Shown in pieces: positions 17,328 through 25,692 of a stretch of 64,000 nucleotides of DNA. The position numbers and the translations under genes were made by a program. Below the pieces are notes generated by a model that did no database searches, was not told the origin of the DNA, and saw only the letters and a list, made by a program, of their open reading frames with translations. How positions within the stretch are numbered: the stretch's first letter is position 1; the number at the start of each line of letters is the position of its first letter. This stretch comes from Nonomuraea aridisoli (GTDB lineage: Bacteria; Actinomycetota; Actinomycetes; Streptosporangiales; Streptosporangiaceae), in assembly GCF_003236395.1 (NCBI RefSeq), contig NZ_POUD01000001.1:62001-126000 (forward strand). The letters are read 5' to 3'.

Positions 17328-20272
17328 TAGACACTTCCCATGTTGCTGAGGGGCTCCGCGTCCACCACGCTCAACGCCTCGACCTGAATTGCGCAGAACT
17401 TGAACTCGGGGATCTTGCCGTACGGGTCGATCTCGTCGATCGTCAGCAGGTTCGCCGCCGCCTCCCGGAAGTGGAACGGGATGAAGCAGTTGCCCAGCTG
17501 CTCACGGTGGGAGATGCGCACCTGCAGCTCGATGGAGCCGCGCCGGGACCGTACGCGGACCATCTGGCCGTGCGACAGCCCGCGGTCGGCGGCGTCCTTG
17601 GGATGCATGTACACCTCGGGCACCGGCGAGATCGTGTCCAGCGCGAACGACCGCCGCGTCATCGACCCGGTGTGCCAGTGTTCGAGCAGCCGGCCGGTGT
17701 TGAGCACCAGTGGGTACTCCGCGTCCGGCAGCTCCTTCGCCGGCAGCCATTCCGCCGGCACGAGGTGGGCGAGACCGTCGTCGGTGTTGAACCGCTCGTC
17801 GAACAGGACCACCGTCCCGTCGGAGTGCTCGGGGTCCTCGTTCGGGTAGAGCTTGCCGGTCAGCCCCAGGTTCTCGTGCCGCAGGTTCGCGTACGACGGC
17901 ATGAGCTCGACCATCTCGTCGAACACCTCGCTGGGCGAGGAGTACGACCAGTCGAGCCCGATCCGCTGGGCGATGTCCTGGATGATCTCCCAGTCCACCC
18001 GCGCCTGGCCGGGCGGGTCCATCACCTTGCGGCCGAGCTGCACGCGCCGGTCGGTGTTGGTGTAGCTCCCCTCCTTCTCGAGGTACGACGACGCCGGCAG
18101 GATGACGTCGGCGAACTCCGCGGTCTCGGTCAGGAAGATGTCCTGCACCACCAGGAAGTCGAGCTGCGACAGCGCCTTGCGCACCTTGTTGATGTTGGGG
18201 TCGGACAGGAACGGGTTCTCGCCGAGCATGTACATGCCGCGCACGCCGTCGGGCTTCAGCACCGAGCCGATGATCTCGGTGACGGTGAGACCGCGGTTGG
18301 GGTCGAGCTGCGTGCCCCACGCCTCCTCGAACCGCCGGCGGGTGGCGTCCTGGTCGACACCCTGGTAGTCGGGGTAGAACATCGGGATCAGCCCGGCGTC
18401 CGAGGCGCCCTGGACGTTGTTCTGCCCGCGCAGCGGGTGCAGGCCGGTGCCGGGCCGGCCCACGTTGCCGGTGATCGAGCACATCGCGATCAGGCAGCGG
18501 GCGTTGTCGGTGCCGGTGGTGTGCTGGGAGATGCCCATGCCCCAGTAGATGACGCCGGCCTTGGCCTCGCCCCAGACCCGCGCGACCTCCCGGATCAGGT
18601 CCGCGTCGACGCCGGTGATCTGCGCGGAGCGCTCCGGCGGGTACTCGTTGACCGTGCGGACCAGTTCCTCGAAGCCGGAGACCCGGGCCTTGATGAACTC
18701 CATGTCGATCAGGCCGAGCCGGATCACCTCGTGCATGACCGCGTTGTAGAAGGCCACGTCGGTGCCGGGCTTGACCTGGCAGTGGTAGTCGGCGTGCTCG
18801 GACACCGTGCTGGCCCGCGGGTCCACATAGATGATCTTCGTGCCGCGCCGCCTGGCCTGCTTGAAGAAGGAGCTGGCGACGGGATGGTTCGCCGTCGGGT
18901 TGGACCCGGTGATGATGACGACATCGGCGTTGGCGACGTCGCCGTACGTGGTGGACACCGCTCCGGAGCCGACGCCCTCGAAGAGCGCGGCCACCGACGA
19001 GGCGTGGCAGAGCCGGGTGCAGTGGTCGACGTTGTTCGTGCCGAAGCCGGCCCGGATCAGCTTCTGGAAGAGGTAGGCCTCTTCGTTGGAGCACTTCGCG
19101 GAGCCGAACCCGGCGATGGCGCCCGGCCCCCGCTCCGCGTGGATCTCCTTCAGCCGCCGGGCGATGAGGTCGAGCGCCTCTTCCCAGGTGGCCTCGCGGA
19201 AGTGCGGCAGCACCTCGTCGTAGTCGACCAGGCCGCCGGGCTTGCGCCGGCCGTCCTTGCCGTTCTTGCTGAGCTTGGCGCTGCGGTTGCCGCCGGCGCC
19301 GGCGCGGCCCCGATCGTTGTGGGAGTCGCCGCGCACGTCCGCCGACAGCGGGCCCTTCGGGTAGGACGACTCCTTGCGGATCAGCGGCACGGTCAGGCGC
19401 TGCGGCGAGGCCGCGTAGTCCCAGCCGTAGCGGCCCTTGACGCACAGCCGGCTCTTCGAGCCGGGCTGGTCGCGGCCCTCCGCGAAGGCGATCGCGCCGC
19501 GCTCGCGGTCGACGTAGTAGGTGAGCGCGCAACCGACGCCGCAGTACGGGCAGACGCTGTCGACCGCGTCCAGCTCCTCGCGGGGCCGGATGGGGATGTC
19601 GTTGATCGGCTTGTTGGTCAGGGCGCCGGTGGGACAGGCCTGCACGCACTCACCGCAGGTCACGCACGAGCTCGCACCCATGGGGTCGTTGAGGTCGAAG
19701 GCGATCTTGGTCGAGTAGCCCTTGCCCGAGCGCCCGATGACGTCGTTGCCCTGGATGTCGTCGCACGCGCGCACACAACGGTCGCACAGGATGCACGCGT
19801 CGTGGTCGACCGAGATCACCGGGTTGGAGGTGTCCAGGCCCCGGCCCGAGCCGCACGGCAGGTCGGTCGTCTCCTTGGCCACGTCGAACCGGTCGGCGAG
19901 GTCGAGGAGCAGGTTGTCTCCGGTGGTCGTCTCCTTCGGGTCCTCCGCGCGCGGCGGCTGGTCGGAGATCAGCAGCTCGGTCAGGGTCGCGCGGTTGCGC
20001 TCCAGCTCCGGGGTGCTGGTCTTGACCTGCATGCCCTCCTCACAGGGGCGCACGCACGCGGCGGCGAAGGCCCGTCCGCCCGTGTCGACCACGCACATGC
20101 GGCAGACCCCGACGGGGTCGTAGCGCTCGTTGTGGCACAACACGGGGATGTCTATGTCTACGAGCTTGGCGGCATCGTAGATGCTGGTGCCCTCTGGCAC
20201 GGAAACAGCACGGCCATCGATCTCGACAGTCACCGTCCGTACGGCCGTAGCGGACTCCTCGAGCATCGTCAT
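17327..20272 (-). CDS. fdhA: Mo/W formate dehydrogenase catalytic subunit
   Basis: This 981-residue FdhA carries in order a plant-type [2Fe-2S] domain (Cys46, 57, 60, 73), two ferredoxin-like clusters (CILCDRCVRAC and CVTCGECVQACPTGA), the cofactor-proximal [4Fe-4S] motif CPYCGVGC, and the bis-MGD catalytic domain. The active-site region reads NNVDHCTRLCHASS, with cysteine rather than selenocysteine. It oxidises formate to CO2 and feeds electrons to the NuoEF-type subunit. Residues about 300-350 contain a Gly-, Arg- and Lys-rich insert (DRGRAGAGGN, KNGKDGRRKPGG) not expected from the family. The ATG at 20272 has AGGTTGAG upstream; earlier in-frame ATGs would add a non-homologous leader. The tungstate importer nearby makes W the likely metal, but Mo is possible. 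Confidence 0.92.
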   Translation of the reverse strand: MTMLEESATAVRTVTVEIDGRAVSVPEGTSIYDAAKLVDIDIPVLCHNERYDPVGVCRMCVVDTGGRAFAAACVRPCEEGMQVKTSTPELERNRATLTELLISDQPPRAEDPKETTTGDNLLLDLADRFDVAKETTDLPCGSGRGLDTSNPVISVDHDACILCDRCVRACDDIQGNDVIGRSGKGYSTKIAFDLNDPMGASSCVTCGECVQACPTGALTNKPINDIPIRPREELDAVDSVCPYCGVGCALTYYVDRERGAIAFAEGRDQPGSKSRLCVKGRYGWDYAASPQRLTVPLIRKESSYPKGPLSADVRGDSHNDRGRAGAGGNRSAKLSKNGKDGRRKPGGLVDYDEVLPHFREATWEEALDLIARRLKEIHAERGPGAIAGFGSAKCSNEEAYLFQKLIRAGFGTNNVDHCTRLCHASSVAALFEGVGSGAVSTTYGDVANADVVIITGSNPTANHPVASSFFKQARRRGTKIIYVDPRASTVSEHADYHCQVKPGTDVAFYNAVMHEVIRLGLIDMEFIKARVSGFEELVRTVNEYPPERSAQITGVDADLIREVARVWGEAKAGVIYWGMGISQHTTGTDNARCLIAMCSITGNVGRPGTGLHPLRGQNNVQGASDAGLIPMFYPDYQGVDQDATRRRFEEAWGTQLDPNRGLTVTEIIGSVLKPDGVRGMYMLGENPFLSDPNINKVRKALSQLDFLVVQDIFLTETAEFADVILPASSYLEKEGSYTNTDRRVQLGRKVMDPPGQARVDWEIIQDIAQRIGLDWSYSSPSEVFDEMVELMPSYANLRHENLGLTGKLYPNEDPEHSDGTVVLFDERFNTDDGLAHLVPAEWLPAKELPDAEYPLVLNTGRLLEHWHTGSMTRRSFALDTISPVPEVYMHPKDAADRGLSHGQMVRVRSRRGSIELQVRISHREQLGNCFIPFHFREAAANLLTIDEIDPYGKIPEFKFCAIQVEALSVVDAEPLSNMGSV

Positions 20273-20300
20273 CTCAACCTCATCAGTCGAGCAGTGTAAT

Positions 20301-20322
20301 GGCATACAGAATACGGCATACA
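20301..20322 (-). promoter_or_regulatory. direct repeat upstream of fdhA
   Basis: GGCATACA occurs at 20301-20308 and again at 20315-20322, a 14-base period. On the transcribed strand this reads TGTATGCC GTATTC TGTATGCC. It lies 29-50 nt upstream of the fdhA start in the only gap of the 13-kb minus-strand block, where AT content rises. It is a good candidate for a promoter with a repressor or activator site. The binding protein is unknown. Confidence 0.4.
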
Positions 20323-20378
20323 ATTGGCCGCCGCAATTTGTCCCTCTTTGCGCAACAGACCCCTCCGCTCTGCCATGG

Positions 20379-22181
20379 CTACCCGTCGAGGAGCAGGTCC
20401 GCCAGATCGGCCGCCGCGACGCGCCCCTCTTCGTCCAGGCCGCGCGCGGCGTAGTAACCGGCGACCATCGACCGCAGGCGGCCCGCGTCGAGCGCCGCCC
20501 GGCGGCCGGAGCCGAGCTCCAGCGGCGTCTCCAGCATCCGGGCCGGCAGCGTGTCGTCGGCCGCGGTGGCCCCCTCGCGCAGGTTGAACGCGCGCTTGGC
20601 GCGGACGATCCGCCGGGCGGTGCCGCGCAGCTCGGCGGCGTCCACCTGCCACCCGGTGACCAGCGCGAGCAGCCTCGCCCACTCCGTGAAGGGGTCGTCG
20701 AAGACGCCGCGCAGGAACTTGCAGAGGATCATCGAGTCCATGACCGCGGCGCGGTCCTCGGTGTCGACCGCGGCGGCGACATGGGCGGCGCCCCCGGCCA
20801 GCCGGTCGAGGTCACCCGACAGGTCGGCCTCGTAGGCGCCGGAGCGGTTGTGGTCGGCTCCCCTGGCGTTCACCGCGAGGCCGAGCGCCATCGCCTGCAG
20901 GCTGCGCGGCTCGTAACCGGGCAGCTCCAGCCCCTTGACCTGCGGCGCGAAGTCGATCGAGCCGTGCCCGACCACCTCGGCGGCGCGGCGCGAGCCCTGC
21001 GCGAGCAGCTCCCCCAGGCCCGGCGAGCGTTCGCCGATCGCGTCCAGCGCGCGCAGCAGCGCCGCGCCGTCGCCGAAGCGCAGCCACGGCTCGTCGATCA
21101 GGCCGCGTTCGGCGCACTCCATCGCCCACGCGATCGTGCCGCCCGCCGAGATGGTGTCGAGGCCCAGCTCGTCACAGCGGGCGCTGGCTGCGAACACCTC
21201 GTCGGGGTCGGACACGCCGCACAGCGGGCCGAGCGCGAAGACGTTCTCGTACTCCATCCGCTGGCTGCCGCCGCCCTTGCGGGAGTAGATGTGCTCGCAG
21301 CCGATGGAGCACGACGCGCAGCTGTTGCGGGCCACCCCGCGCAGCTCGTGCAGCTCCTCGGCGGCCAGCCGGGGCGCGCCCTCGAAGGTGGCCGCGGTGA
21401 AGTTGCGGGTGGGCAGGGTGCTGACGGCGTTGAAGGCCAGCAGATTGGCCAGGGTGCCGAGCTCGCGGTATTTCGCGGTGGCCGGGCCGAAACTGCGCCG
21501 GCGCAGGTCGCGGGCGGCGGCGAGCACCCCGGCCTGGTCCGCGACCGACACCTTGGTCGCCGCCCGGACCAGCACGGCCTTGAGGTTCTTCGCGCCCATC
21601 GCCGCGCCGAGGCCGCCCCGGCCGGCGTGGCGGCCGTCGTGGCTGATCGTCGCGTATCTCACCTGGCGCTCGCCCGCCGGGCCGATGGCCGCGGTGCGCC
21701 AGTTGCGGCCGAACCGCTCCTTCGCCGCGGACTCCGCCTCGGCCGCCGACAGCCCGGCGAGCTCGGGAGCCGGTTCGAGTCGTACGCCGTCGCCGTCGAT
21801 CAGCAGCACCGACAGCTCGTCGGCACGACCGCGGATCACGATCGCGTCGTGCCCGGTCAGCTTGCCGGCGATGGCGAACTGGCTGGAGGCGAGGGCGTCG
21901 GTCAGCAGCCCGGTCAACGGCGACTTGGCCACCACCGCGAATTTCGCGCTGGTCGTCAACGGCGTGCCGACCAGCGAGGAGAAGACGAAGGCCAGCGGTG
22001 CCTCGGGAGCCAGGGGATCGACCCTCGGGGGCGCCAGCCGGTGCATCAGCCACGTGCCGAGGCCGACCCCGCCCAGATAGGCCCGCAGCACCCGTTCGTC
22101 CAGCTCGTAGGGGGCGCTGCTCGCCTCGCCGCCGGCGACGTCGACGACCAACGCTTGTCCGAAGAATCCACCAGGCGCCAT
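20379..22181 (-). CDS. aor: tungsten aldehyde:ferredoxin oxidoreductase family enzyme
   Basis: This is a 600-residue member of the AOR family, whose characterised members hold a tungsto-bis-pterin and one [4Fe-4S] cluster. The N-terminal domain shows YLGGVGLGTWLM and HAGRGGLGAAMGAKNLKAVL, which contact the pterins. Cluster ligands are visible as NSCASCSIGCEH plus a later SMILCKF. NARGADHNRSGAY belongs to the cofactor domain. It would oxidise aldehydes to acids, or work in reverse, with ferredoxin or an NAD module as partner. No ferredoxin gene is adjacent. It lies 17 nt after the MobA-MoaD gene and downstream of tupABC, so metal import, cofactor synthesis and enzyme are co-transcribed. AOR genes are uncommon in aerobic actinomycetes. 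Confidence 0.92.
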   Translation of the reverse strand: MAPGGFFGQALVVDVAGGEASSAPYELDERVLRAYLGGVGLGTWLMHRLAPPRVDPLAPEAPLAFVFSSLVGTPLTTSAKFAVVAKSPLTGLLTDALASSQFAIAGKLTGHDAIVIRGRADELSVLLIDGDGVRLEPAPELAGLSAAEAESAAKERFGRNWRTAAIGPAGERQVRYATISHDGRHAGRGGLGAAMGAKNLKAVLVRAATKVSVADQAGVLAAARDLRRRSFGPATAKYRELGTLANLLAFNAVSTLPTRNFTAATFEGAPRLAAEELHELRGVARNSCASCSIGCEHIYSRKGGGSQRMEYENVFALGPLCGVSDPDEVFAASARCDELGLDTISAGGTIAWAMECAERGLIDEPWLRFGDGAALLRALDAIGERSPGLGELLAQGSRRAAEVVGHGSIDFAPQVKGLELPGYEPRSLQAMALGLAVNARGADHNRSGAYEADLSGDLDRLAGGAAHVAAAVDTEDRAAVMDSMILCKFLRGVFDDPFTEWARLLALVTGWQVDAAELRGTARRIVRAKRAFNLREGATAADDTLPARMLETPLELGSGRRAALDAGRLRSMVAGYYAARGLDEEGRVAAADLADLLLDG

Positions 22182-22198
22182 GTCCTGACCCTACGACC

Positions 22199-23044
22199 TC
22201 AGCCGCCGGCGTCCGCGGACAGGAAGGCGACGGTGTCTCCGGCCACGAGCGGCAACGCCTCGTCCCGGGTGACCTGATCGCCGTTGAGCGCGGCCACGAC
22301 GTGACGGTTCAGGGTCAGCCCGGCCTCGGCGGCCGCGGCCCCGAGGGTGGCGGCCCGGACGCCGCGCGGACGATGGCCGCCGTTCCTCGCCAGCGCGCCG
22401 AAACACTCCACCACGACCTCCGGCGGCGGCCGGTCCCTGGCCGCCGCGTAGTCGTCCGGGGAGTTGACGTTGATCACGGACTCCAGCGTCGGGTCGTGCC
22501 GCGCGAGCTCGGCGTCGGCCAGCAGCTCCTCGTCGCTCAGCCGCGCCACCTCGCAGTGCTTGAAGAGCATGCCGGGACGCAGGTCGCCCTTGGCCAGCAG
22601 GTCCTTGACCAGGCCGGCCAGGGCGGTCCGGTAGCCGGCGGCCAGCGGCTGCCGGAAGCCCCGGGCCACCGGCAACGCGACGTCCGTGCCGGGAGCCAGG
22701 GCGCGCAGGACCCGGCGGACGAACGCGGGGTGCAGGAACGGCATGTCGGTCGAGCACACGAACGCCGTCTCGGCCCGGTCGGCCACCGCCTCGAGCCCCA
22801 CGGCCAGCCCCTGCATGGGGCCCAGCCCCTCCACGGGGTCCTCGACCACCGAGACCCCCGAGGGCAGCGGCGGCAACTCCTGCCCGGGCGCGGCGACCAC
22901 GACGACCGGGCCGTCGACCGTCCTGGCCAGCACCGCGGTGGCCCGGTGCAACAACGTCGAGCCGTGCCATTCCAGCCAGGCCTTCGGCCGGCCCATCCGC
23001 GTGGAGCGCCCGCCCGCAAGCACAACGCCCGCAGCAGTCTGCAT
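22199..23044 (-). CDS. mobA: MobA-MoaD fusion protein
   Basis: This is a 281-residue two-domain protein. Residues 1 to about 200 are a MobA-type nucleotidyltransferase with GVVLAGGRSTRMGRPKAWLE (GTP loop) and FVCSTDMPFLHP (metal-binding Asp); it attaches GMP to molybdopterin. Residues about 208-281 are a ubiquitin-like MoaD/ThiS domain starting VVVECFGALARN and ending in a C-terminal Gly-Gly (SADAGG). This tail is the thiocarboxylate site by which MoaD supplies sulfur to molybdopterin. The enzyme of the dinucleotide step is thus tied to the sulfur carrier of the dithiolene step. The start at 23044 gives the standard MobA N-terminus. It sits between tupC and aor in one operon. Confidence 0.88.
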   Translation of the reverse strand: MQTAAGVVLAGGRSTRMGRPKAWLEWHGSTLLHRATAVLARTVDGPVVVVAAPGQELPPLPSGVSVVEDPVEGLGPMQGLAVGLEAVADRAETAFVCSTDMPFLHPAFVRRVLRALAPGTDVALPVARGFRQPLAAGYRTALAGLVKDLLAKGDLRPGMLFKHCEVARLSDEELLADAELARHDPTLESVINVNSPDDYAAARDRPPPEVVVECFGALARNGGHRPRGVRAATLGAAAAEAGLTLNRHVVAALNGDQVTRDEALPLVAGDTVAFLSADAGG

Positions 23045-23076
23045 GCCCGCATGGTAGGCCACGCCTCGGAGCGGGG

Positions 23077-24084
23077 TCACGACGGGGTTGCGAGGCTCAT
23101 CTCCGTCAGCGGCCGGGCGTGCCGGATCCGCACGCGGACGCTGCTGCCGGCCGGGGGAAGCTCGGTGGCGAGCAGGTCGCCGGGGTGCAGGCAGGTCAGC
23201 GGGCCGGCGGCGGTGTCGACGTCGACGCGGGTGGCGACGCCGAGCGCGACGGTCCGGCGCAGCGTACCGATCACCTCGGCGGAGTCGTCGGACGGGCCGA
23301 GGACGAGCCGGGTGTGCTCGGGCCGCGCCACGAGGGTGTGCGTCCGGCCGGTGAGGGCCGGCGGCAGCAGGTTGGTGAAGCCGAGCAGCCGGGCCGTGTC
23401 GGCGTCGCCGGGGTGGTCGAGCACCTCGGCGGTCGAGCCGTGCTGGCGGATCCGGCCCTTGATCAGCAGCGCGGTGTCCTCGGCCAGGGCGAGGGCCTCC
23501 TGCCGGTCGTGGGTGACCAGGATCGTGGCGGTGGGCTGCCCGGTCAGCGCGGCGCGCAGGTCGGCGAGCAGGTCGGCGCGCGTCGTGCTGTCCAGCCCGC
23601 TGAACGGCTCGTCGAGCAGCAGCACCTTGGGCCCGACCGCGAGCGCCCGGGTGATGCTGACCCGCTGGGCCTCGCCGATGGACAGGCTGCGGGCGTCCCG
23701 GCCGGCGAGGGAGGCGAGTCCGAGCGCCTCGATCCACGGCCATGCGCGGGCCTGGGCCTCGCGGCGGCTCACGCCGCGGAACCGCAGCCCGCTGATCACG
23801 TTGGCGGCCACCGTGCCGCGGCGCAGGATCGGCCGTTGCAGCACGGCCACGAGCGCGTGGCGCATCAGCGACCGCGTCGCCGGACGGCCGTCCAGCAGGA
23901 TCTCGCCGCTGACCCGGTGGCTGCTGAGCAGGCCCAGCGCGCGCAGCAGGGTGGACTTGCCGGCGCCGTTCGGGCCGAGCACGGCGAGCGTGCGCCCCGA
24001 CGAGACGTGCAGCTCCGGCACGCTGAGCAGCTCCCGGCCGCCCGCGTGCACGCGCAGGTCCCTGCACCCGATCCCGGCGCTCAC
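23077..24084 (-). CDS. tupC: tungstate/molybdate ABC transporter ATP-binding protein
   Basis: This is a 335-residue ABC ATPase. Walker A is GPNGAGKST, the signature motif is the relaxed LSIGEAQR, Walker B is VLLLDEPFSG, and the switch His is in VTHDRQEA. After about residue 240 there is a TOBE-like domain (LVARPEHTRLVLG) of the type that binds oxyanions in molybdate transporters and can throttle uptake. The GTG start overlaps the tupB stop by 4 nt. It energises the TupB channel for oxyanion import. The tungstate assignment rests mainly on TupA and on the downstream AOR gene. Confidence 0.9.
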   Translation of the reverse strand: MSAGIGCRDLRVHAGGRELLSVPELHVSSGRTLAVLGPNGAGKSTLLRALGLLSSHRVSGEILLDGRPATRSLMRHALVAVLQRPILRRGTVAANVISGLRFRGVSRREAQARAWPWIEALGLASLAGRDARSLSIGEAQRVSITRALAVGPKVLLLDEPFSGLDSTTRADLLADLRAALTGQPTATILVTHDRQEALALAEDTALLIKGRIRQHGSTAEVLDHPGDADTARLLGFTNLLPPALTGRTHTLVARPEHTRLVLGPSDDSAEVIGTLRRTVALGVATRVDVDTAAGPLTCLHPGDLLATELPPAGSSVRVRIRHARPLTEMSLATPS

Positions 24085-24782
24085 CGCGTCACCGCCTGCC
24101 GCTGCTGGATCAGGGTCAGCGACAGGTTCACGCCGAACGCGATCAGCAGCAGGATCAGGCCGAACGCGATCGCGAGCGAGAACTGGCCCCGGCTGGTGGC
24201 CAGCACCGCGGCGGTGGTCAGCACCCGCGTCTGCCCGGCCAGGTTGCCGCCGACCATCTGCGCGGCCCCGACCTCACTCACCACCGCGCCGAACGCGGCC
24301 ATCGCCCCGGCCAGCAGCGGCAGCCTGGCCTCGCCCAGCAGCGCCGCGAGCGCGCGGACCGGGGTCGCTCCGAGCGCCTGCATCTGCACCCGGAAGTCGG
24401 GATCGACCTGTTGCAGCGCGGCCGCGACGAGCGCGACCACGATCGGGGTGGCGATCGCGCCCTGGGCGATGACCATCGCGGTCGGGGTGTAGAGCAGCCC
24501 GAGCCCGCCCAGCGGCCCGCTGCGCCACAGCAGCACGGTGACGAACAGGCCGACCACCACCGGCGGCATGCCCATCCCCGTGTTGGCCGCCGCCAGGAGG
24601 ATCCGCCGGCCCGGAAAGCGCGCCACCGCCACCGCCGCGCCCAGCGGCAGCCCCAGCAGCAGGGCGATGGCGGTCGCGGTCAACGAGACGCGCAGGGTCA
24701 GCGCGATGATCGACCAGCTGTCCTCGTCCCCGGACAGCAGCAGTCTGACCGCGTCCGCCAGCCCGCCGAACAACACGTCCAT
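24081..24782 (-). CDS. tupB: tungstate ABC transporter permease
   Basis: This 233-residue membrane protein has about five to six transmembrane helices. The ABC permease EAA-type loop appears as ALGATPVRALAALLGEARLPLLAGA, where it couples to the ATPase. The N-terminal pattern IIALTLRVSLTATAIALLLG and the motif GMGMPPVVVGL are typical of TupB/WtpB-type oxyanion permeases. It lies 9 nt after tupA and overlaps tupC, so the three are one translational unit. Confidence 0.9.
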   Translation of the reverse strand: MDVLFGGLADAVRLLLSGDEDSWSIIALTLRVSLTATAIALLLGLPLGAAVAVARFPGRRILLAAANTGMGMPPVVVGLFVTVLLWRSGPLGGLGLLYTPTAMVIAQGAIATPIVVALVAAALQQVDPDFRVQMQALGATPVRALAALLGEARLPLLAGAMAAFGAVVSEVGAAQMVGGNLAGQTRVLTTAAVLATSRGQFSLAIAFGLILLLIAFGVNLSLTLIQQRQAVTR

Positions 24783-24791
24783 CGCGTGACC

Positions 24792-25637
24792 TCACAGGCC
24801 GAGTTTCGTTTCGTCCTTGCCGGCGTCCGGGGTGAACAGCGGCTGGCCGAACGTCGCCCGCCCGAACTCGCCGATGAGCCGCTGCGCGGGCGCGGCGACG
24901 ATCCAGTCGGCGAACGCCTTCGCGCCGTCGGTCTGCACCCGATCACCCGCCTTCTTCGTCATCTCGATGACGTGGTAGACGTTCAGCAGGCCGGGGTCGC
25001 CCTCGCTGAGCACCTCCAGCTGCAGGGTGTCGCGCTGGGTGAGATAGGTGGCCCGGTCCGACAGGGTGTAGCCGGCCTTCTCACTGGCCACCCGCAGCGT
25101 CTCGCCCATGCCCTGGCCGGTGGACTGGTACCACGATCCGCCCGGGGTGACCCCGGCCCTGGACCAGAGGTCCTTCTCCTTGGAGTGCGTGCCCGACTCG
25201 TCGCCGCGGGAGACGAACACCGCCTGCTCGCCCGCGATCTTCTTCATCGCCTCGGCGCTGCTCGTGCCGCGTATTCCGGCCGGGTCGGCCTTGGGGCCGA
25301 TCAGGACGAAGTCGTTGTGCATCACCAGTCGTCGCGGGCCGGCGCTGCCCTCGGCCACGAACTTCTCCTCCGCGGCGGGTGAGTGCACCAGCAGCACGTC
25401 CGCCTCGCCGCGACGGCCCAGCTCGATGGCCTGCCCGCTGCCGACCGCCACGGTCTTGACCTGCCAGCCGCTCTCACGGGTGAACACCGGCAGCAGCTCG
25501 TCGAGCAGCCCGCTGTCCTGCGTGCTGGTCGTGGTGGCCAGGATCAGCGACTTCGGCTGCTCCGCGGGGGTGCTTCCGCAGCCGGCCAGCAAGGCCGTCA
25601 CTACCGCGGCTAAGACAACCAAGATCCTGGTACGCAT
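24792..25637 (-). CDS. tupA: tungstate-binding lipoprotein TupA
   Basis: This 281-residue substrate-binding lipoprotein has the lipobox LLAGCG near residue 20. The mature protein starts with LATTTSTQDSGLLDELLP, the TTTS motif that binds the oxyanion in TupA-type tungstate receptors. It continues with VGSGQAIELGRRGEADVLLVH. TupA proteins are reported to prefer tungstate strongly over molybdate, and the gene order tupA-tupB-tupC is standard. It is the first gene of the operon tupABC-mobA/moaD-aor. Its promoter must lie in the 55-nt gap shared with the divergent GntR-type regulator, which makes that regulator the natural candidate for its control. Confidence 0.92.
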   Translation of the reverse strand: MRTRILVVLAAVVTALLAGCGSTPAEQPKSLILATTTSTQDSGLLDELLPVFTRESGWQVKTVAVGSGQAIELGRRGEADVLLVHSPAAEEKFVAEGSAGPRRLVMHNDFVLIGPKADPAGIRGTSSAEAMKKIAGEQAVFVSRGDESGTHSKEKDLWSRAGVTPGGSWYQSTGQGMGETLRVASEKAGYTLSDRATYLTQRDTLQLEVLSEGDPGLLNVYHVIEMTKKAGDRVQTDGAKAFADWIVAAPAQRLIGEFGRATFGQPLFTPDAGKDETKLGL

Positions 25638-25692
25638 GGCCGTGACCCTATCTGTGCTAGTTCAGAGGAGTGCAAGTGTAAGCTGCGCAGCC
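25638..25692. promoter_or_regulatory. divergent promoter region tupA / GntR-type regulator
   Basis: Only 55 nt separate the two divergent start codons, so promoters and operators must overlap here. GTGCTAGTTCAGAGGAGTGC is the most AT-balanced stretch. I found no strong dyad, so no operator is assigned. Confidence 0.45.

Noticed and set aside
17327-20272. Selenocysteine at the FdhA active site
   Set aside because: The position is an ordinary Cys codon in the NNVDHCTRLCHASS region. There is no in-frame TGA.
17276-20299. 1007-codon open frame opposite fdhA
   Set aside because: The minus strand encodes FdhA with all cluster motifs. The plus-strand frame has low-complexity antisense composition and no ribosome site.
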